NCBI RefSeq assembly: GCF_022953055.1
Contig: NZ_JALJEJ010000011.1
Location: forward strand, 78,371-142,370
DNA length: 64,000 bases
Reading direction: 5' to 3'
DNA from: Mucilaginibacter straminoryzae
GTDB lineage: Bacteria; Bacteroidota; Bacteroidia; Sphingobacteriales; Sphingobacteriaceae
The position numbers were made by a program, and so were the translations under genes. Positions 25,840-33,904 of the stretch are shown piece after piece. The notes below the pieces were generated by a model, which made no database searches, was not told the origin of the DNA, and saw nothing but the letters and a program-made list of their open reading frames with translations. Each line of letters starts with the position of its first letter. The stretch's first letter is position 1.

Positions 25840-26130
25840 ATGGAAATTTTAAAGAAGCCTTTACTTACAGAAAAAGTTGCTCAGTTAACTGAGAAGCTTA
25901 ATCGTTATGTTTTCAAAGTTGATCACAGAGCTAACAAAATTCAGATCAAGCAAGCGATTGAAAACATGTATGGTGTAAACGTAACAGCGGTAAACACCAT
26001 GAAATATACCGGTAAACTTAAATCACGCAACACTAAAGCAGGTTTGGTAACAGGCCGTGCTGCTACTTACAAGAAAGCGGTGATTACGTTGAAAGACGGT
26101 GAAACAATAGATTTTTATAGCACAATATAA
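25840..26130 (+). CDS. rplW: 50S ribosomal protein L23
   Basis: 96 residues beginning MEILKKPLLTEKVAQLTEKLNRYVF, with NKIQIKQAIENMYGVNV and the basic loop. It sits at the tunnel exit and docks trigger factor and SRP. Two bases after rplD, six before rplB. Confidence 0.97.
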   Translation: MEILKKPLLTEKVAQLTEKLNRYVFKVDHRANKIQIKQAIENMYGVNVTAVNTMKYTGKLKSRNTKAGLVTGRAATYKKAVITLKDGETIDFYSTI

Positions 26131-26136
26131 AAAGAG

Positions 26137-26961
26137 ATGGCAGTTAAAAGATTTAAACCGGTTACGCCGGGTACCCGCTTCAGAGTAGGTGCCGATTATT
26201 CGGACGTAACAACCAACGTGCCTGAAAAGTCACTTGTTGTATCGCACAAAAAATCAGGCGGTCGTAACAATACCGGTAAAATGACCATGCGTTATATCGG
26301 TGGGGGACATAAGAAATCATACCGATTGATCGACTTCAAGCGCAACAAATTCGACATCCCTGCGAAAGTTGCCACTATTGAGTACGATCCAAACCGCTCA
26401 GCACGTATTGCTTTGTTAGTATATGCTGATGGCGAGAAACGTTATATGATCGCTCCTGAAGGACTGACTGTAGGTCAGACCGTATTATCAGGCGAAGCGG
26501 TAGCTCCAGAAGTAGGTAACACCCTTCCTTTGAAAAGCATCCCGCTGGGTTCGATCATCCATAACATTGAACTTAACCCTGGACAGGGTGGCAGCATTGC
26601 CCGCTCTGCAGGTACTTACGCACAACTTTCTGCCCGTGATGGTAAATATGCCATCATCAAATTGCCTTCTGGTGAGACCCGCATGATCCTGTCTACCTGC
26701 CTGGCAACTATCGGTGCCGTTTCTAACGCTGAGAAAGCGAACGAAGTATTAGGTAAAGCAGGTCGTAAACGTTGGATCGGTCGTCGTCCAAGAGTACGTG
26801 GTGTTGCAATGAACCCGGTTGATCACCCTATGGGTGGTGGTGAAGGCCGTGCTTCAGGTGGTCACCCACGTTCACGTAAAGGTTTATTAGCTAAAGGCTA
26901 CAAAACCCGCGACAAGAAGAAAACATCGGATCGTTACATCATTGAAAGAAGGAAGAAATAA
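26137..26961 (+). CDS. rplB: 50S ribosomal protein L2
   Basis: 274 residues. Conserved GGGHKKSYRLIDFKRNKFDIPA, IHNIELNPGQGGSIARSAG and the C-terminal RGVAMNPVDHPMGGGEGRASGG, which holds the histidine near the peptidyl-transferase centre. The stop TAA overlaps the rpsS ATG by one base (TAATG). Confidence 0.98.
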   Translation: MAVKRFKPVTPGTRFRVGADYSDVTTNVPEKSLVVSHKKSGGRNNTGKMTMRYIGGGHKKSYRLIDFKRNKFDIPAKVATIEYDPNRSARIALLVYADGEKRYMIAPEGLTVGQTVLSGEAVAPEVGNTLPLKSIPLGSIIHNIELNPGQGGSIARSAGTYAQLSARDGKYAIIKLPSGETRMILSTCLATIGAVSNAEKANEVLGKAGRKRWIGRRPRVRGVAMNPVDHPMGGGEGRASGGHPRSRKGLLAKGYKTRDKKKTSDRYIIERRKK

Positions 26962-27227
26962 TGGCACGTTCAATTAAAAAAGGACCTTATATCGATTTTA
27001 ACCTGGAACGTAAAGTTCTAACGTTAAATGAGACCAATAAAAAGTCGGTAGTAAAGACATGGTCACGCCGTTCCATGATTTCGCCTGACTTCGTTGGTCA
27101 TACATTCGCAGTACACAACGGTAACAAGTTTATCCCTGTGTACGTAACAGAAAACATGGTTGGCCACAAGCTGGGAGAGTTTGCCCCAACCCGTACATTC
27201 CGTGGTCACGCAGAAAAGAAAAAATAA
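26961..27227 (+). CDS. rpsS: 30S ribosomal protein S19
   Basis: 88 residues: MARSIKKGPYIDFNLERKV, then WSRRSMISPDFVGHTFAVHNGNKFIPVYV and GHKLGEFAPTRTFRGH. Binds the head of the 30S near the A site. Start overlaps the rplB stop; rplV follows after three bases. Confidence 0.98.
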   Translation: MARSIKKGPYIDFNLERKVLTLNETNKKSVVKTWSRRSMISPDFVGHTFAVHNGNKFIPVYVTENMVGHKLGEFAPTRTFRGHAEKKK

Positions 27228-27230
27228 GGC

Positions 27231-27659
27231 ATGGAAGCAACAACTAAAATCAAAAAGTCTGTTTTAATCAGACAACAGAAAGAAGCTGCGAAAGCTGTTG
27301 TAGGCGGAGCTTCTATCGCTAAACTGCAAAACTGCCCAACTTCACCACGCAAAATGCGCCTGGTGGTTGACCTGATTCGCGGTGAAAACGTTGAGAAAGC
27401 GTTATATATTTTAAAATTTACCAATAAGGAAGCAGCTATCCGCGTTGAAAAGTTATTACTCTCAGCTATCAAAAACTGGGAAGCTAAAAACGAAGGAAAA
27501 CGCGTAGAGGAAAGTGGCTTATACGTAAAAGAAGTATCTGTAGGCGGTGGCCGTCAGTTAAAAAGACTTCGTCCGGCTCCGCAAGGCCGTGGTTACCGTA
27601 TCCGCAAACGCTCAAACCATGTAACTCTTATTGTGGATAGTAAAAACGAAAACAACTAA
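27231..27659 (+). CDS. rplV: 50S ribosomal protein L22
   Basis: 142 residues. The N-terminus is extended by about 20 residues compared with E. coli (METTKIKKSVLIRQQKEAAK-like, basic) before the core SIAKLQNCPTSPRKMRLVVDLIRG. The tunnel-lining hairpin GGGRQLKRLRPAPQGRGYRIRKRSNHVTLIV is present. Macrolide-relevant loop looks intact. Confidence 0.97.
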   Translation: MEATTKIKKSVLIRQQKEAAKAVVGGASIAKLQNCPTSPRKMRLVVDLIRGENVEKALYILKFTNKEAAIRVEKLLLSAIKNWEAKNEGKRVEESGLYVKEVSVGGGRQLKRLRPAPQGRGYRIRKRSNHVTLIVDSKNENN

Positions 27660-27665
27660 TCAGAA

Positions 27666-28511
27666 ATGGGACAAAAAGCACATCCAATAGGTAACCGTTT
27701 AGGAATCATCAGAGGCTGGGATTCTAACTGGTTCGGTGGCGACAACTACTCCGATAAATTAGTTGAAGACGAAAAAATCCGCAAATATCTTTCAGTACGT
27801 ATCGCTAAAGGCGGCGTTGCTAAAGTAGTTATTGAGCGTACATTAAAACGTATCACCGTTACAATTCATACAGCCCGTCCGGGTATCGTTATCGGTAAAG
27901 GCGGCCAGGAAGTTGACAAGATCAAGGAAGAGCTTAAAAAGCTGACCAAGAAAGATGTTCAGATCAACATCTTCGAGATCAAACGTCCTGAGTTAGATGC
28001 ACAACTAGTTGCTGAAGGTATCGCTAAGCAATTAGAAGCACGTATCTCATTCCGTCGTGCCATGAAAACTGCTATCGCAGCAACCATGCGTATGGGTGCT
28101 GAAGGTATCAAGGTTATGACCAGCGGCCGTTTAGGCGGTGCTGAGATGGCACGTACCGAGCAATATAAAGAGGGAAGGATTCCGTTACATACCTTCCGCG
28201 CTGATATTGACTATGCATTGGCCGAAGCATTAACTACCTATGGTAAAATAGGTGTTAAAGTATGGATCTGCAAAGGCGAGGTTTATGGTAAACGCGATCT
28301 TTCTCCGAACATTGGTGCAGCAAGCAGCGCAAGCGGCAAAGGCGGTCGTCCAGAGGGCGCAGCTTCATTTGGTGCACGTGGCGAAAGAGGTGGTGACCGT
28401 GGCGATCGTCGTGGCGGAGACCGCAGAGGCGGTAACAACCAACGTGGTGGCGGCCAAAACCGTGGTGGTGGCCAGAACCGTGGCGGTCAGAACCGTGGTG
28501 GTAACAGATAA
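27666..28511 (+). CDS. rpsC: 30S ribosomal protein S3 with RGG-rich tail
   Basis: 281 residues. The core, to about 215, has the KH domain (RPGIVIGKGGQEVDKIKEEL) and the C-terminal S3 domain (GRIPLHTFRADIDYALAEA). The last ~60 residues are Arg/Gly-rich with repeated GGGQNRGG and DRRGG units, coded by near-tandem repeats at about 28390-28505. S3 helps unwind mRNA at the entry channel; a flexible cationic RGG tail could add RNA binding (inference). Followed by a heptamer-arm hairpin. Confidence 0.97.
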   Translation: MGQKAHPIGNRLGIIRGWDSNWFGGDNYSDKLVEDEKIRKYLSVRIAKGGVAKVVIERTLKRITVTIHTARPGIVIGKGGQEVDKIKEELKKLTKKDVQINIFEIKRPELDAQLVAEGIAKQLEARISFRRAMKTAIAATMRMGAEGIKVMTSGRLGGAEMARTEQYKEGRIPLHTFRADIDYALAEALTTYGKIGVKVWICKGEVYGKRDLSPNIGAASSASGKGGRPEGAASFGARGERGGDRGDRRGGDRRGGNNQRGGGQNRGGGQNRGGQNRGGNR

Positions 28512-28515
28512 CAAC

Positions 28516-28661
28516 AGATGTTAGATGTGAGATTTGGGATATGAGAATTATTTCTGAATTGAGCATCTGAAAAGTAAAAACGTTAAGCAACAAAAGGATT
28601 TAAGAAAAGAGGTAGAAAAGCCTTCCGGTTTTTCAAATCTCAAATCTCAAATCTCAAATCT
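28516..28661 (+). repeat. Heptamer-arm hairpin element, rpsC-rplP gap
   Basis: The 5' arm starts 5 bases after the rpsC stop: AGATGTT, AGATGTG, AGATTTG, GGATATG, AGAATTA. The 3' arm is CAAATCT four times exactly (28634-28661), ending 8 bases before the rplP ATG. Arms are complementary; about 85 bases lie between them. Confidence 0.88.
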
Positions 28662-28669
28662 TTAAAAAA

Positions 28670-29092
28670 ATGCTACAGCCAAAAAGAACGAAGTTCAGAA
28701 AGATGCAAAAAGGCAGGATGAAAGGTTTAGCCACCCGTGGTGCTGAGCTTTCATTCGGATCTTTCGGTATAAAATCACTCGAACCGGCTTGGATTACCAG
28801 CCGCCAGATCGAGGCTGCACGTATCGCTGTAACACGTTATATGAAACGTGAAGGTCAGGTTTGGATCAGGATTTTCCCTGACAAGCCGGTAACCAAAAAA
28901 CCTGCAGAGGTACGTATGGGTAAAGGTAAAGGTGCACCAGAATATTGGGTAGCCGTTGTGCGCCCCGGCCGGATCATTTTCGAAGCCGAAGGTGTACCAA
29001 TGGAAGTTGCCAAAGAAGCGCTTCGCCTTGCCGCACAAAAGTTGCCTGTACAAACAAAATTTGTAGTACGTAGAGATTACGCAGAGGCATAG
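28670..29092 (+). CDS. rplP: 50S ribosomal protein L16
   Basis: 140 residues: MLQPKRTKFRKMQKGRMKG, then FGSFGIKSLEPAWITSRQIEAARIA, RIFPDKPVTKKPAEVRMGKGKG and APEYWVAVVRPGRIIFE. Binds near the A-site tRNA elbow. The start follows the CAAATCT tract directly, so that tract lies where a ribosome-binding site would be. Confidence 0.98.
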   Translation: MLQPKRTKFRKMQKGRMKGLATRGAELSFGSFGIKSLEPAWITSRQIEAARIAVTRYMKREGQVWIRIFPDKPVTKKPAEVRMGKGKGAPEYWVAVVRPGRIIFEAEGVPMEVAKEALRLAAQKLPVQTKFVVRRDYAEA

Positions 29093-29098
29093 TAACAA

Positions 29099-29194
29099 GT
29101 TTGGGTTGGAAAGTTGTAATGTTGAAACGTTGGAAAGTTGATTCAACTGTTACATAAGCACAACATTAAAACCTTACAACCTTTCAACATTAGA
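29099..29194 (+). repeat. Octamer-arm hairpin element, rplP-rpmC gap
   Basis: The 5' arm (29105-29140) is GTTGGAAA, GTTGTAAT, GTTGAAAC, GTTGGAAA, GTTG. The 3' arm (29161-29192) is CAACATTA, AAACCTTA, CAACCTTT, CAACATTA, GAAC. Both have an 8-base period and are complementary. The unit differs from every other element in the window. Confidence 0.85.
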
Positions 29195-29207
29195 ACAAAG
29201 AAAAGAA

Positions 29208-29417
29208 ATGAAAAACTCAGAAATTTTAGGTCTGTCAACTGAAGAGTTGACCGCAAGAATTAACGAGGAAAAGAACAATCTCAATAAGTTGAAATTTGCT
29301 CATGCGGTTTCGGCCATTGAAAATCCGTCTCGTATCACTAAAGTACGTAAGGATATTGCTCGTTTAAATACCGAATTAACAAAGCGTAAAGCGGCATCAG
29401 CTTCTGAACAGAAATAA
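29208..29417 (+). CDS. rpmC: 50S ribosomal protein L29
   Basis: 69 residues, two-helix protein near the tunnel exit: MKNSEILGLSTEELTARINEEK and the family end KVRKDIARLNTELTKRK. Lies between rplP and rpsQ as in nearly all spc/S10 clusters. Confidence 0.97.
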   Translation: MKNSEILGLSTEELTARINEEKNNLNKLKFAHAVSAIENPSRITKVRKDIARLNTELTKRKAASASEQK

Positions 29418-29435
29418 CAATCAGCGTCGGAAACA

Positions 29436-29690
29436 ATGGAAAGAAATTTAAGAAAAACACGTACCGGTCTGGTAGTTAGCAATAAGATGGATAAATCTAT
29501 TGTTGTTGCCGTGGAGCGTAAGGTAAAACACCCTATCTACGGTAAGTTCGTAAAGAAAACTACCAAATTTATGGCTCATGATGAGCAGAATACCTGTGGT
29601 ATTGGCGATACCGTATTGATTATGGAAACACGCCCGCTGAGCAAAAACAAAAACTGGAGATTAGTTCAAATTTTAGAAAGGGCTAAATAA
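29436..29690 (+). CDS. rpsQ: 30S ribosomal protein S17
   Basis: 84 residues, OB fold: MERNLRKTRTGLVVSNKMDKSIVVAVERKV, HPIYGKFVKKTTKFMAHDE, GDTVLIMETRPLSKNKNWRLV. One base separates its stop from the rplN start. Confidence 0.97.
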   Translation: MERNLRKTRTGLVVSNKMDKSIVVAVERKVKHPIYGKFVKKTTKFMAHDEQNTCGIGDTVLIMETRPLSKNKNWRLVQILERAK

Positions 29691-29691
29691 C

Positions 29692-30060
29692 ATGGTACAA
29701 CAGGAATCAAGATTGAACGTAGCCGATAACAGCGGCGCTAAAGAAGTTTTAGTGATCCGTGTATTAGGCGGTACCGGTAAAAGATATGCCTCTATCGGTG
29801 ATAAGATTGTAGTTACCGTAAAAAGCGCACTGCCATCTGGCAACGTTAAAAAAGGTAGCGTATCTAAAGCGGTAGTGGTTCGCACCAAAAAAGAAATCCG
29901 TCGTAAAGATGGTTCTTATATCCGTTTCGACGACAATGCAGCTGTTTTGTTAAACAACCAGGACGAGCCACGTGGTACACGTATCTTCGGCCCAGTTGCC
30001 CGTGAGCTGCGTGAAAAACAATTCATGAAGATTGTATCATTAGCACCGGAGGTACTGTAA
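29692..30060 (+). CDS. rplN: 50S ribosomal protein L14
   Basis: 122 residues: MVQQESRLNVADNSGAKEVLVIRVLGG, IVVTVKSALPSGNVKKGSV, and the end VARELREKQFMKIVSLAPEVL. Contacts helix 14 of 16S rRNA across the subunit interface. One base before rplX. Confidence 0.98.
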   Translation: MVQQESRLNVADNSGAKEVLVIRVLGGTGKRYASIGDKIVVTVKSALPSGNVKKGSVSKAVVVRTKKEIRRKDGSYIRFDDNAAVLLNNQDEPRGTRIFGPVARELREKQFMKIVSLAPEVL

Positions 30061-30061
30061 A

Positions 30062-30403
30062 ATGGAAAGAAAGAAAAACACACAGCCTAAGCTGAAGATC
30101 AAAAAGGGTGATCTGGTAAAGGTAATCGCCGGTGACTCTAAAGGATCACAGGGTAAGGTAACCGAAGTTATCATAGCAACTAACCGTGCGGTGGTAGAAG
30201 GCGTAAACCTGGTGTCTAAACACACCAAACCAAACGCTGCTAACCCTAATGGTGGTATTGTTAAACAAGAAGCTGCTATTCACATCTCTAACCTGATGCT
30301 GGTTGATCCTAAATCAGGCGAGGCTACCCGCGTTGGCCGTAAAAAGAACAGCGAAGGTAAGTTAGTAAGGTTCGCAAAAAAATCAGGGGAGGAAATTAAG
30401 TAA
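30062..30403 (+). CDS. rplX: 50S ribosomal protein L24
   Basis: 113 residues with the KOW motif (KKGDLVKVIAGDSKGSQGKV) and VEGVNLVSKHTKPN. An assembly initiator of the large subunit. Its last base overlaps the rplE start (TAATG). Confidence 0.97.
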   Translation: MERKKNTQPKLKIKKGDLVKVIAGDSKGSQGKVTEVIIATNRAVVEGVNLVSKHTKPNAANPNGGIVKQEAAIHISNLMLVDPKSGEATRVGRKKNSEGKLVRFAKKSGEEIK

Positions 30404-30972
30404 TGGCTTATATACCTAGGTTAAAAACCAAATACAAAGAAGAGATCCGCACCGCGCTGAAAGATAAATTTCAGTACAAAAGCGTAATGCAGGTTCCTAA
30501 GCTGGAGAAGATCGCGATCAACCAGGGTGTTGGCGGCGCTACTTCAGATAAAAAACTGATCGAGGTTGCTATTAACGAATTATCTACCATCACTGGTCAG
30601 CAAGCGGTAGCTTCACGTTCTAAGAAAGATATCTCTAACTTCAAATTACGTAAAAACATGCCTATCGGCGTTCGTGTAACTTTACGTGATAACAACATGT
30701 ATGAGTTCTTAGACCGTCTGATCGCTGTAGCTTTACCACGTATCCGTGATTTCAAAGGGATCAACGATAAAGGTTTCGACGGAAAAGGTAACTATACGCT
30801 GGGTATTACCGAGCAAATTATCTTCCCTGAAATTAATATCGATAAGATTAACAAAATCATGGGTATGGATATTACCTTTGTAACCTCAGCAACAAACGAT
30901 GTTGAAGCGCTGGAGTTGCTGAAACAATTTGGTTTACCATTTAAAAATCAAAATCCACAACAAAATGGCTAA
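30403..30972 (+). CDS. rplE: 50S ribosomal protein L5
   Basis: 189 residues: MAYIPRLKTKYKEEIRTALKDKFQYKSVMQVPKLEKI, ITGQQAVASRSKKDISNFKLRKNMPIGVRVTLR and the C-terminal NIDKINKIMGMDITFV. Binds 5S rRNA and forms bridge B1b. Overlaps rpsN by 8 bases. Confidence 0.98.
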   Translation: MAYIPRLKTKYKEEIRTALKDKFQYKSVMQVPKLEKIAINQGVGGATSDKKLIEVAINELSTITGQQAVASRSKKDISNFKLRKNMPIGVRVTLRDNNMYEFLDRLIAVALPRIRDFKGINDKGFDGKGNYTLGITEQIIFPEINIDKINKIMGMDITFVTSATNDVEALELLKQFGLPFKNQNPQQNG

Positions 30973-31234
30973 GGAAGGTGTAAAGGCACGTGAACTTAAA
31001 CGTGCTAAGTTAGTAGCTAAATACGCTGAAAAAAGAGCAGCCCTTAAAGCCGCTGGCGATTATATCGCTTTAGACAAACTGCCAAAGGCAGCTTCACCGG
31101 TAAAACTGCACAACCGTTGCAAATTAACCGGCCGTCCTAGAGGTTATATGCGTCAGTTTGGTATTTCACGTGTAACATTCCGTGAAATGGCACTGGCTGG
31201 TAAGATCCCAGGGGTTAAGAAAGCAAGCTGGTAA
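30965..31234 (+). CDS. rpsN: 30S ribosomal protein S14, zinc-free form
   Basis: 89 residues from ATG 30965, which overlaps the end of rplE; a further-upstream in-frame start is inside rplE. Core: HNRCKLTGRPRGYMRQFGISRVTFREMA. Length and the single remaining cysteine show the long C-minus paralogue that does not bind zinc. The downstream gap carries a heptamer-arm hairpin and a leader stem. Confidence 0.96.
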   Translation: MAKEGVKARELKRAKLVAKYAEKRAALKAAGDYIALDKLPKAASPVKLHNRCKLTGRPRGYMRQFGISRVTFREMALAGKIPGVKKASW

Positions 31235-31243
31235 CAATATTTA

Positions 31244-31330
31244 ATTTCGGATTTCGAATGTTCAATTTCGGAATCTGAAATTCTTATTAAAAGATAAATT
31301 CGAAATCGGACATCCGACATTCGAAATACG
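31244..31330 (+). repeat. Heptamer-arm hairpin element, rpsN-rpsH gap
   Basis: The 5' arm starts 9 bases after the stop: ATTTCGG, ATTTCGA, ATGTTCA, ATTTCGG, AATCTGA. The 3' arm (31296-31330) is AAATTCG, AAATCGG, ACATCCG, ACATTCG, AAATACG. Period is 7 on both sides and the arms pair across a short AT-rich loop. The unit is unique in the window. Confidence 0.85.
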
Positions 31331-31337
31331 ACTAACC

Positions 31338-31380
31338 GATGGAAGGTCGCCAGGGATAGGCCCTGAAGGAAACCACCATC
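31338..31380 (+). promoter_or_regulatory. Structured leader of rpsH
   Basis: GATGG (31338-31342) pairs with CCATC (31376-31380) and encloses CAGGG/CCCTG (31351-31355 with 31361-31365, loop ATAGG). A compact two-level stem 16 bases before the rpsH ATG. S8 is the usual spc-operon regulator, so an S8-binding role is a reasonable guess. Confidence 0.4.
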
Positions 31381-31396
31381 AATACTTTAAATTTAA

Positions 31397-31795
31397 ATGA
31401 ATACAGATCCAATCGCAGATTATCTTACACGAGTAAGGAATGCTATTAAAGCCAACCATAGGGTTGTTGAAATTCCTGCATCAAATCTGAAGAAGGAAAT
31501 CACTAAAGTGCTTTTCGACAAAGGTTACATTGCAAATTACAAATTTGAGGATAACGGTCCTCAGGGCATCATCAAAGTTGCTTTGAAGTACCATCCGGTA
31601 ACCAAAATTCCTGCTATCCGCACACTTACACGCGTTAGCAAACCAGGTTTGAGAAAATATGCAGGCACTACTAACATGCCTCGCGTATTAAATGGTTTAG
31701 GTATCGCTATTTTATCAACCTCTAAAGGTGTGATGACCGACAAGGAAGCACGCGTTAAGAACGTTGGTGGCGAGGTATTGTGCTACATTTATTAA
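31397..31795 (+). CDS. rpsH: 30S ribosomal protein S8
   Basis: 132 residues: MNTDPIADYLTRVRNAIKANH, KYHPVTKIPAIRTLTRVSKPGLRKY, and GLGIAILSTSKGVMTDKEARVKNVGGEVLCYIY. Primary binder of 16S rRNA helix 21. Preceded by the stem at 31338-31380 and followed by rplF after 19 bases with a strong AGGAGG. Confidence 0.98.
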   Translation: MNTDPIADYLTRVRNAIKANHRVVEIPASNLKKEITKVLFDKGYIANYKFEDNGPQGIIKVALKYHPVTKIPAIRTLTRVSKPGLRKYAGTTNMPRVLNGLGIAILSTSKGVMTDKEARVKNVGGEVLCYIY

Positions 31796-31814
31796 TAACA
31801 GGAGGAATTAAGCA

Positions 31815-32372
31815 ATGTCAAGAGTAGGAAAAGCACCTATAACAATCCCTTCAGGCGTTACTGTTACCGTTTCTAATGAGAACGTGGTAACTGTAAAAGG
31901 CCCGAAAGGCGAATTACATCAGGCTGTAGACAGTGACATCACTGTTAGCCAGGAAGACGGAAGCATCGTGGTAACACGCCCTTCTGATCAAAAACGTCAT
32001 AAAGCATTACACGGTTTATACCGCGCTTTATTAAATAACATGGTAGTTGGTGTAACAACAGGTTACAAGCTTGAGCAAGAGCTTGTAGGTGTGGGTTACC
32101 GCGCTACTAACACAGGTAATACATTAGATCTGGTGCTGGGTTATTCTCACCACTATGTATTTGAATTACCAAACGAAATTAAAGTAACAACAACTGCTGA
32201 AAAGGGTAAAAACCCTACTATCATCCTTGAATCAATTGATAAACAATTGATCGGACAGGTAGCTGCCAAAATCCGTTCGCTGCGCGCACCAGAGCCTTAC
32301 AAAGGTAAAGGTATCAAGTTTGTTGGCGAGGAATTAAGAAGAAAAGCAGGTAAATCAGCATCTAAAAAATAA
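31815..32372 (+). CDS. rplF: 50S ribosomal protein L6
   Basis: 185 residues: MSRVGKAPITIPSGVTVTVS, TVKGPKGEL, and the C-terminal PEPYKGKGIKFVGEELRRKAGKS. A clear Shine-Dalgarno AGGAGG (about 31801-31806) decides the start, which is rare in this operon. Confidence 0.98.
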   Translation: MSRVGKAPITIPSGVTVTVSNENVVTVKGPKGELHQAVDSDITVSQEDGSIVVTRPSDQKRHKALHGLYRALLNNMVVGVTTGYKLEQELVGVGYRATNTGNTLDLVLGYSHHYVFELPNEIKVTTTAEKGKNPTIILESIDKQLIGQVAAKIRSLRAPEPYKGKGIKFVGEELRRKAGKSASKK

Positions 32373-32377
32373 TCGTC

Positions 32378-32728
32378 ATGGCAGGTAAAATATCAAGAAG
32401 AGACAGAATTAAAAAAGGAATCAGAAAACGTATTTCAGGTTCTACAGAACGTCCTCGGTTATCTGTTTACAGGAGCAATAAAGGAATTTATGCTCAGATC
32501 ATCGACGATGTACAAGGTAAAACAATCGTATCAGCATCATCTTTGTCAAAAGATTTTTCTGCAACAGGTACCAAAGCAGAGCAATCTGCAGCAGTTGGTA
32601 AACTGGTTGCGCAAAAAGCAATCGCCGCAGGTATTACAACTGTAGTATTTGACAGAAATGGTTACTTGTACCATGGCCGTGTTAAATCACTGGCAGACGG
32701 TGCACGTGAAGGTGGTTTAAATTTTTAA
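32378..32728 (+). CDS. rplR: 50S ribosomal protein L18
   Basis: 116 residues: basic N-terminus (RRDRIKKGIRKRISGSTERPRLSVYRSNKGIYAQIIDD) and the end FDRNGYLYHGRVKSLADGAREGGLNF. Binds 5S rRNA with L5. Spacing of 5 bases from rplF and 13 to rpsE. Confidence 0.98.
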   Translation: MAGKISRRDRIKKGIRKRISGSTERPRLSVYRSNKGIYAQIIDDVQGKTIVSASSLSKDFSATGTKAEQSAAVGKLVAQKAIAAGITTVVFDRNGYLYHGRVKSLADGAREGGLNF

Positions 32729-32741
32729 TTGAAGCAAAGAG

Positions 32742-33260
32742 ATGTCAGCAATAAATGTTAAAAGAGTAAAAACCAGCGAGATCGAATTAAAAGATCGTCT
32801 GGTAAGCATACAACGCGTTGCCAAAGTAACCAAAGGTGGCCGTACATTCAGCTTCTCAGCCATTGTGGTTGTAGGCGACGAAAACGGTGTTGTTGGTTAC
32901 GGTTTAGGTAAAGCAAAAGAGGTTACCGAGGCTATCGCTAAAGGTATCGATGATGCTAAAAAGAACCTGGTAAAAGTGCCTATCATCAACGGTACTGTAC
33001 CTCACGAACAATACGGTAAATATTCTGGTGGTTTCGTATTCGTAAAACCAGCTGCAACCGGTACCGGCGTTATTGCCGGTGGTGCGATGCGCGCTGTGTT
33101 AGAGAGTGCCGGTATCCACAACGTATTGGCAAAATCAAAAGGTTCATCAAACCCGCACAACGTGGTTAAAGCAACTGTATTTGCCCTTGCGCAACTGCGC
33201 GATGCTTATACCGTAGCGCAACACCGCGGTGTTAACTTAGGTAAAGTATTTAACGGATAA
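32742..33260 (+). CDS. rpsE: 30S ribosomal protein S5
   Basis: 172 residues: LKDRLVSIQRVAKVTKGGRTFSFSAIVVVGDENGVVGYG, then GVIAGGAMRAVLESAGIHNVLAKSKGSSNPHNVVKAT. Contributes to fidelity and mRNA entry. rpmD follows after 7 bases. Confidence 0.98.
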   Translation: MSAINVKRVKTSEIELKDRLVSIQRVAKVTKGGRTFSFSAIVVVGDENGVVGYGLGKAKEVTEAIAKGIDDAKKNLVKVPIINGTVPHEQYGKYSGGFVFVKPAATGTGVIAGGAMRAVLESAGIHNVLAKSKGSSNPHNVVKATVFALAQLRDAYTVAQHRGVNLGKVFNG

Positions 33261-33267
33261 TCAAATC

Positions 33268-33447
33268 ATGGCTAAGATCAAAATAACACAGATAAAAAGC
33301 GTTATCGACAGAAACGAACGCCAGAAGAAGACCATCCAGGCTTTGGGTTTGAAGAAGATCAACCATAGCGTAGAAGTTGAAGCTACTCCGGCTATCATCG
33401 GTATGGTCCGTGCAGTTAATCATTTGGTAGCAGTTGAAACTATTTAA
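33268..33447 (+). CDS. rpmD: 50S ribosomal protein L30
   Basis: 59 residues, start ATG 33268, stop TAA ending 33447: MAKIKITQIKSVIDRNERQ, then KKTIQALGLKKINHSVEVEA and the C-terminal IGMVRAVNHLVAVETI. It fills the usual slot between rpsE and rplO; rplO starts 4 bases later. Too short to be caught by simple length cut-offs. Confidence 0.95.
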   Translation: MAKIKITQIKSVIDRNERQKKTIQALGLKKINHSVEVEATPAIIGMVRAVNHLVAVETI

Positions 33448-33451
33448 GATC

Positions 33452-33898
33452 ATGAATTTAAGTAATCTGAAACCTGCAAAAGGTTCTGTAAAAGATAGCA
33501 AAAGGATTGGCCGCGGTACAGGCTCTGGCAAGGGCGGTACATCAACACGTGGTCATAAAGGTGCCGGTTCACGCTCTGGTACTACCACTAAGGTAGGTTT
33601 TGAGGGTGGCCAGATGCCATTACAACGCCGCGTTCCTAAGGTGGGCTTTAAAAACCCTAACCGTGTAGAGTATGTAGGTGTAAACTTAGACGTTTTGCAA
33701 AAACTGGCTGATGAGCATTCAGTGGCTGCAATTGACTTTGATACCCTTCGTCAACACGGATTGGTTTCAAAAAATGACCTGGTAAAAGTATTAGGTCGTG
33801 GTGAACTGAAAGCTAAGCTTGACATCAAAGCACACGCGTTTTCAGCTTCTGCCCAAAAAGCTATTGAAGCAGCCGGTGGTTCCATCGTTAAGTTATAA
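33452..33898 (+). CDS. rplO: 50S ribosomal protein L15
   Basis: 148 residues from ATG 33452 (MNLSNLKPAKGSVKDSKRIGRG); an upstream in-frame TTG lies inside rpmD. Contains GSGKGGTSTRGHKGAGSRSG, GFEGGQMPLQRRVPKVGFKN and the end KAIEAAGGSIVKL. Six bases before secY. Confidence 0.97.
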   Translation: MNLSNLKPAKGSVKDSKRIGRGTGSGKGGTSTRGHKGAGSRSGTTTKVGFEGGQMPLQRRVPKVGFKNPNRVEYVGVNLDVLQKLADEHSVAAIDFDTLRQHGLVSKNDLVKVLGRGELKAKLDIKAHAFSASAQKAIEAAGGSIVKL

Positions 33899-33904
33899 TT
33901 TTCA

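Noticed and set aside
28252..28593. Long frames on both strands over the rpsC tail
   Set aside because: They result from the repetitive RGG-coding DNA and have no family resemblance.
28634..28661. Short exact repeats that could suggest a CRISPR array
   Set aside because: The units are 7 bases, contiguous and without spacers, and no cas genes are present.
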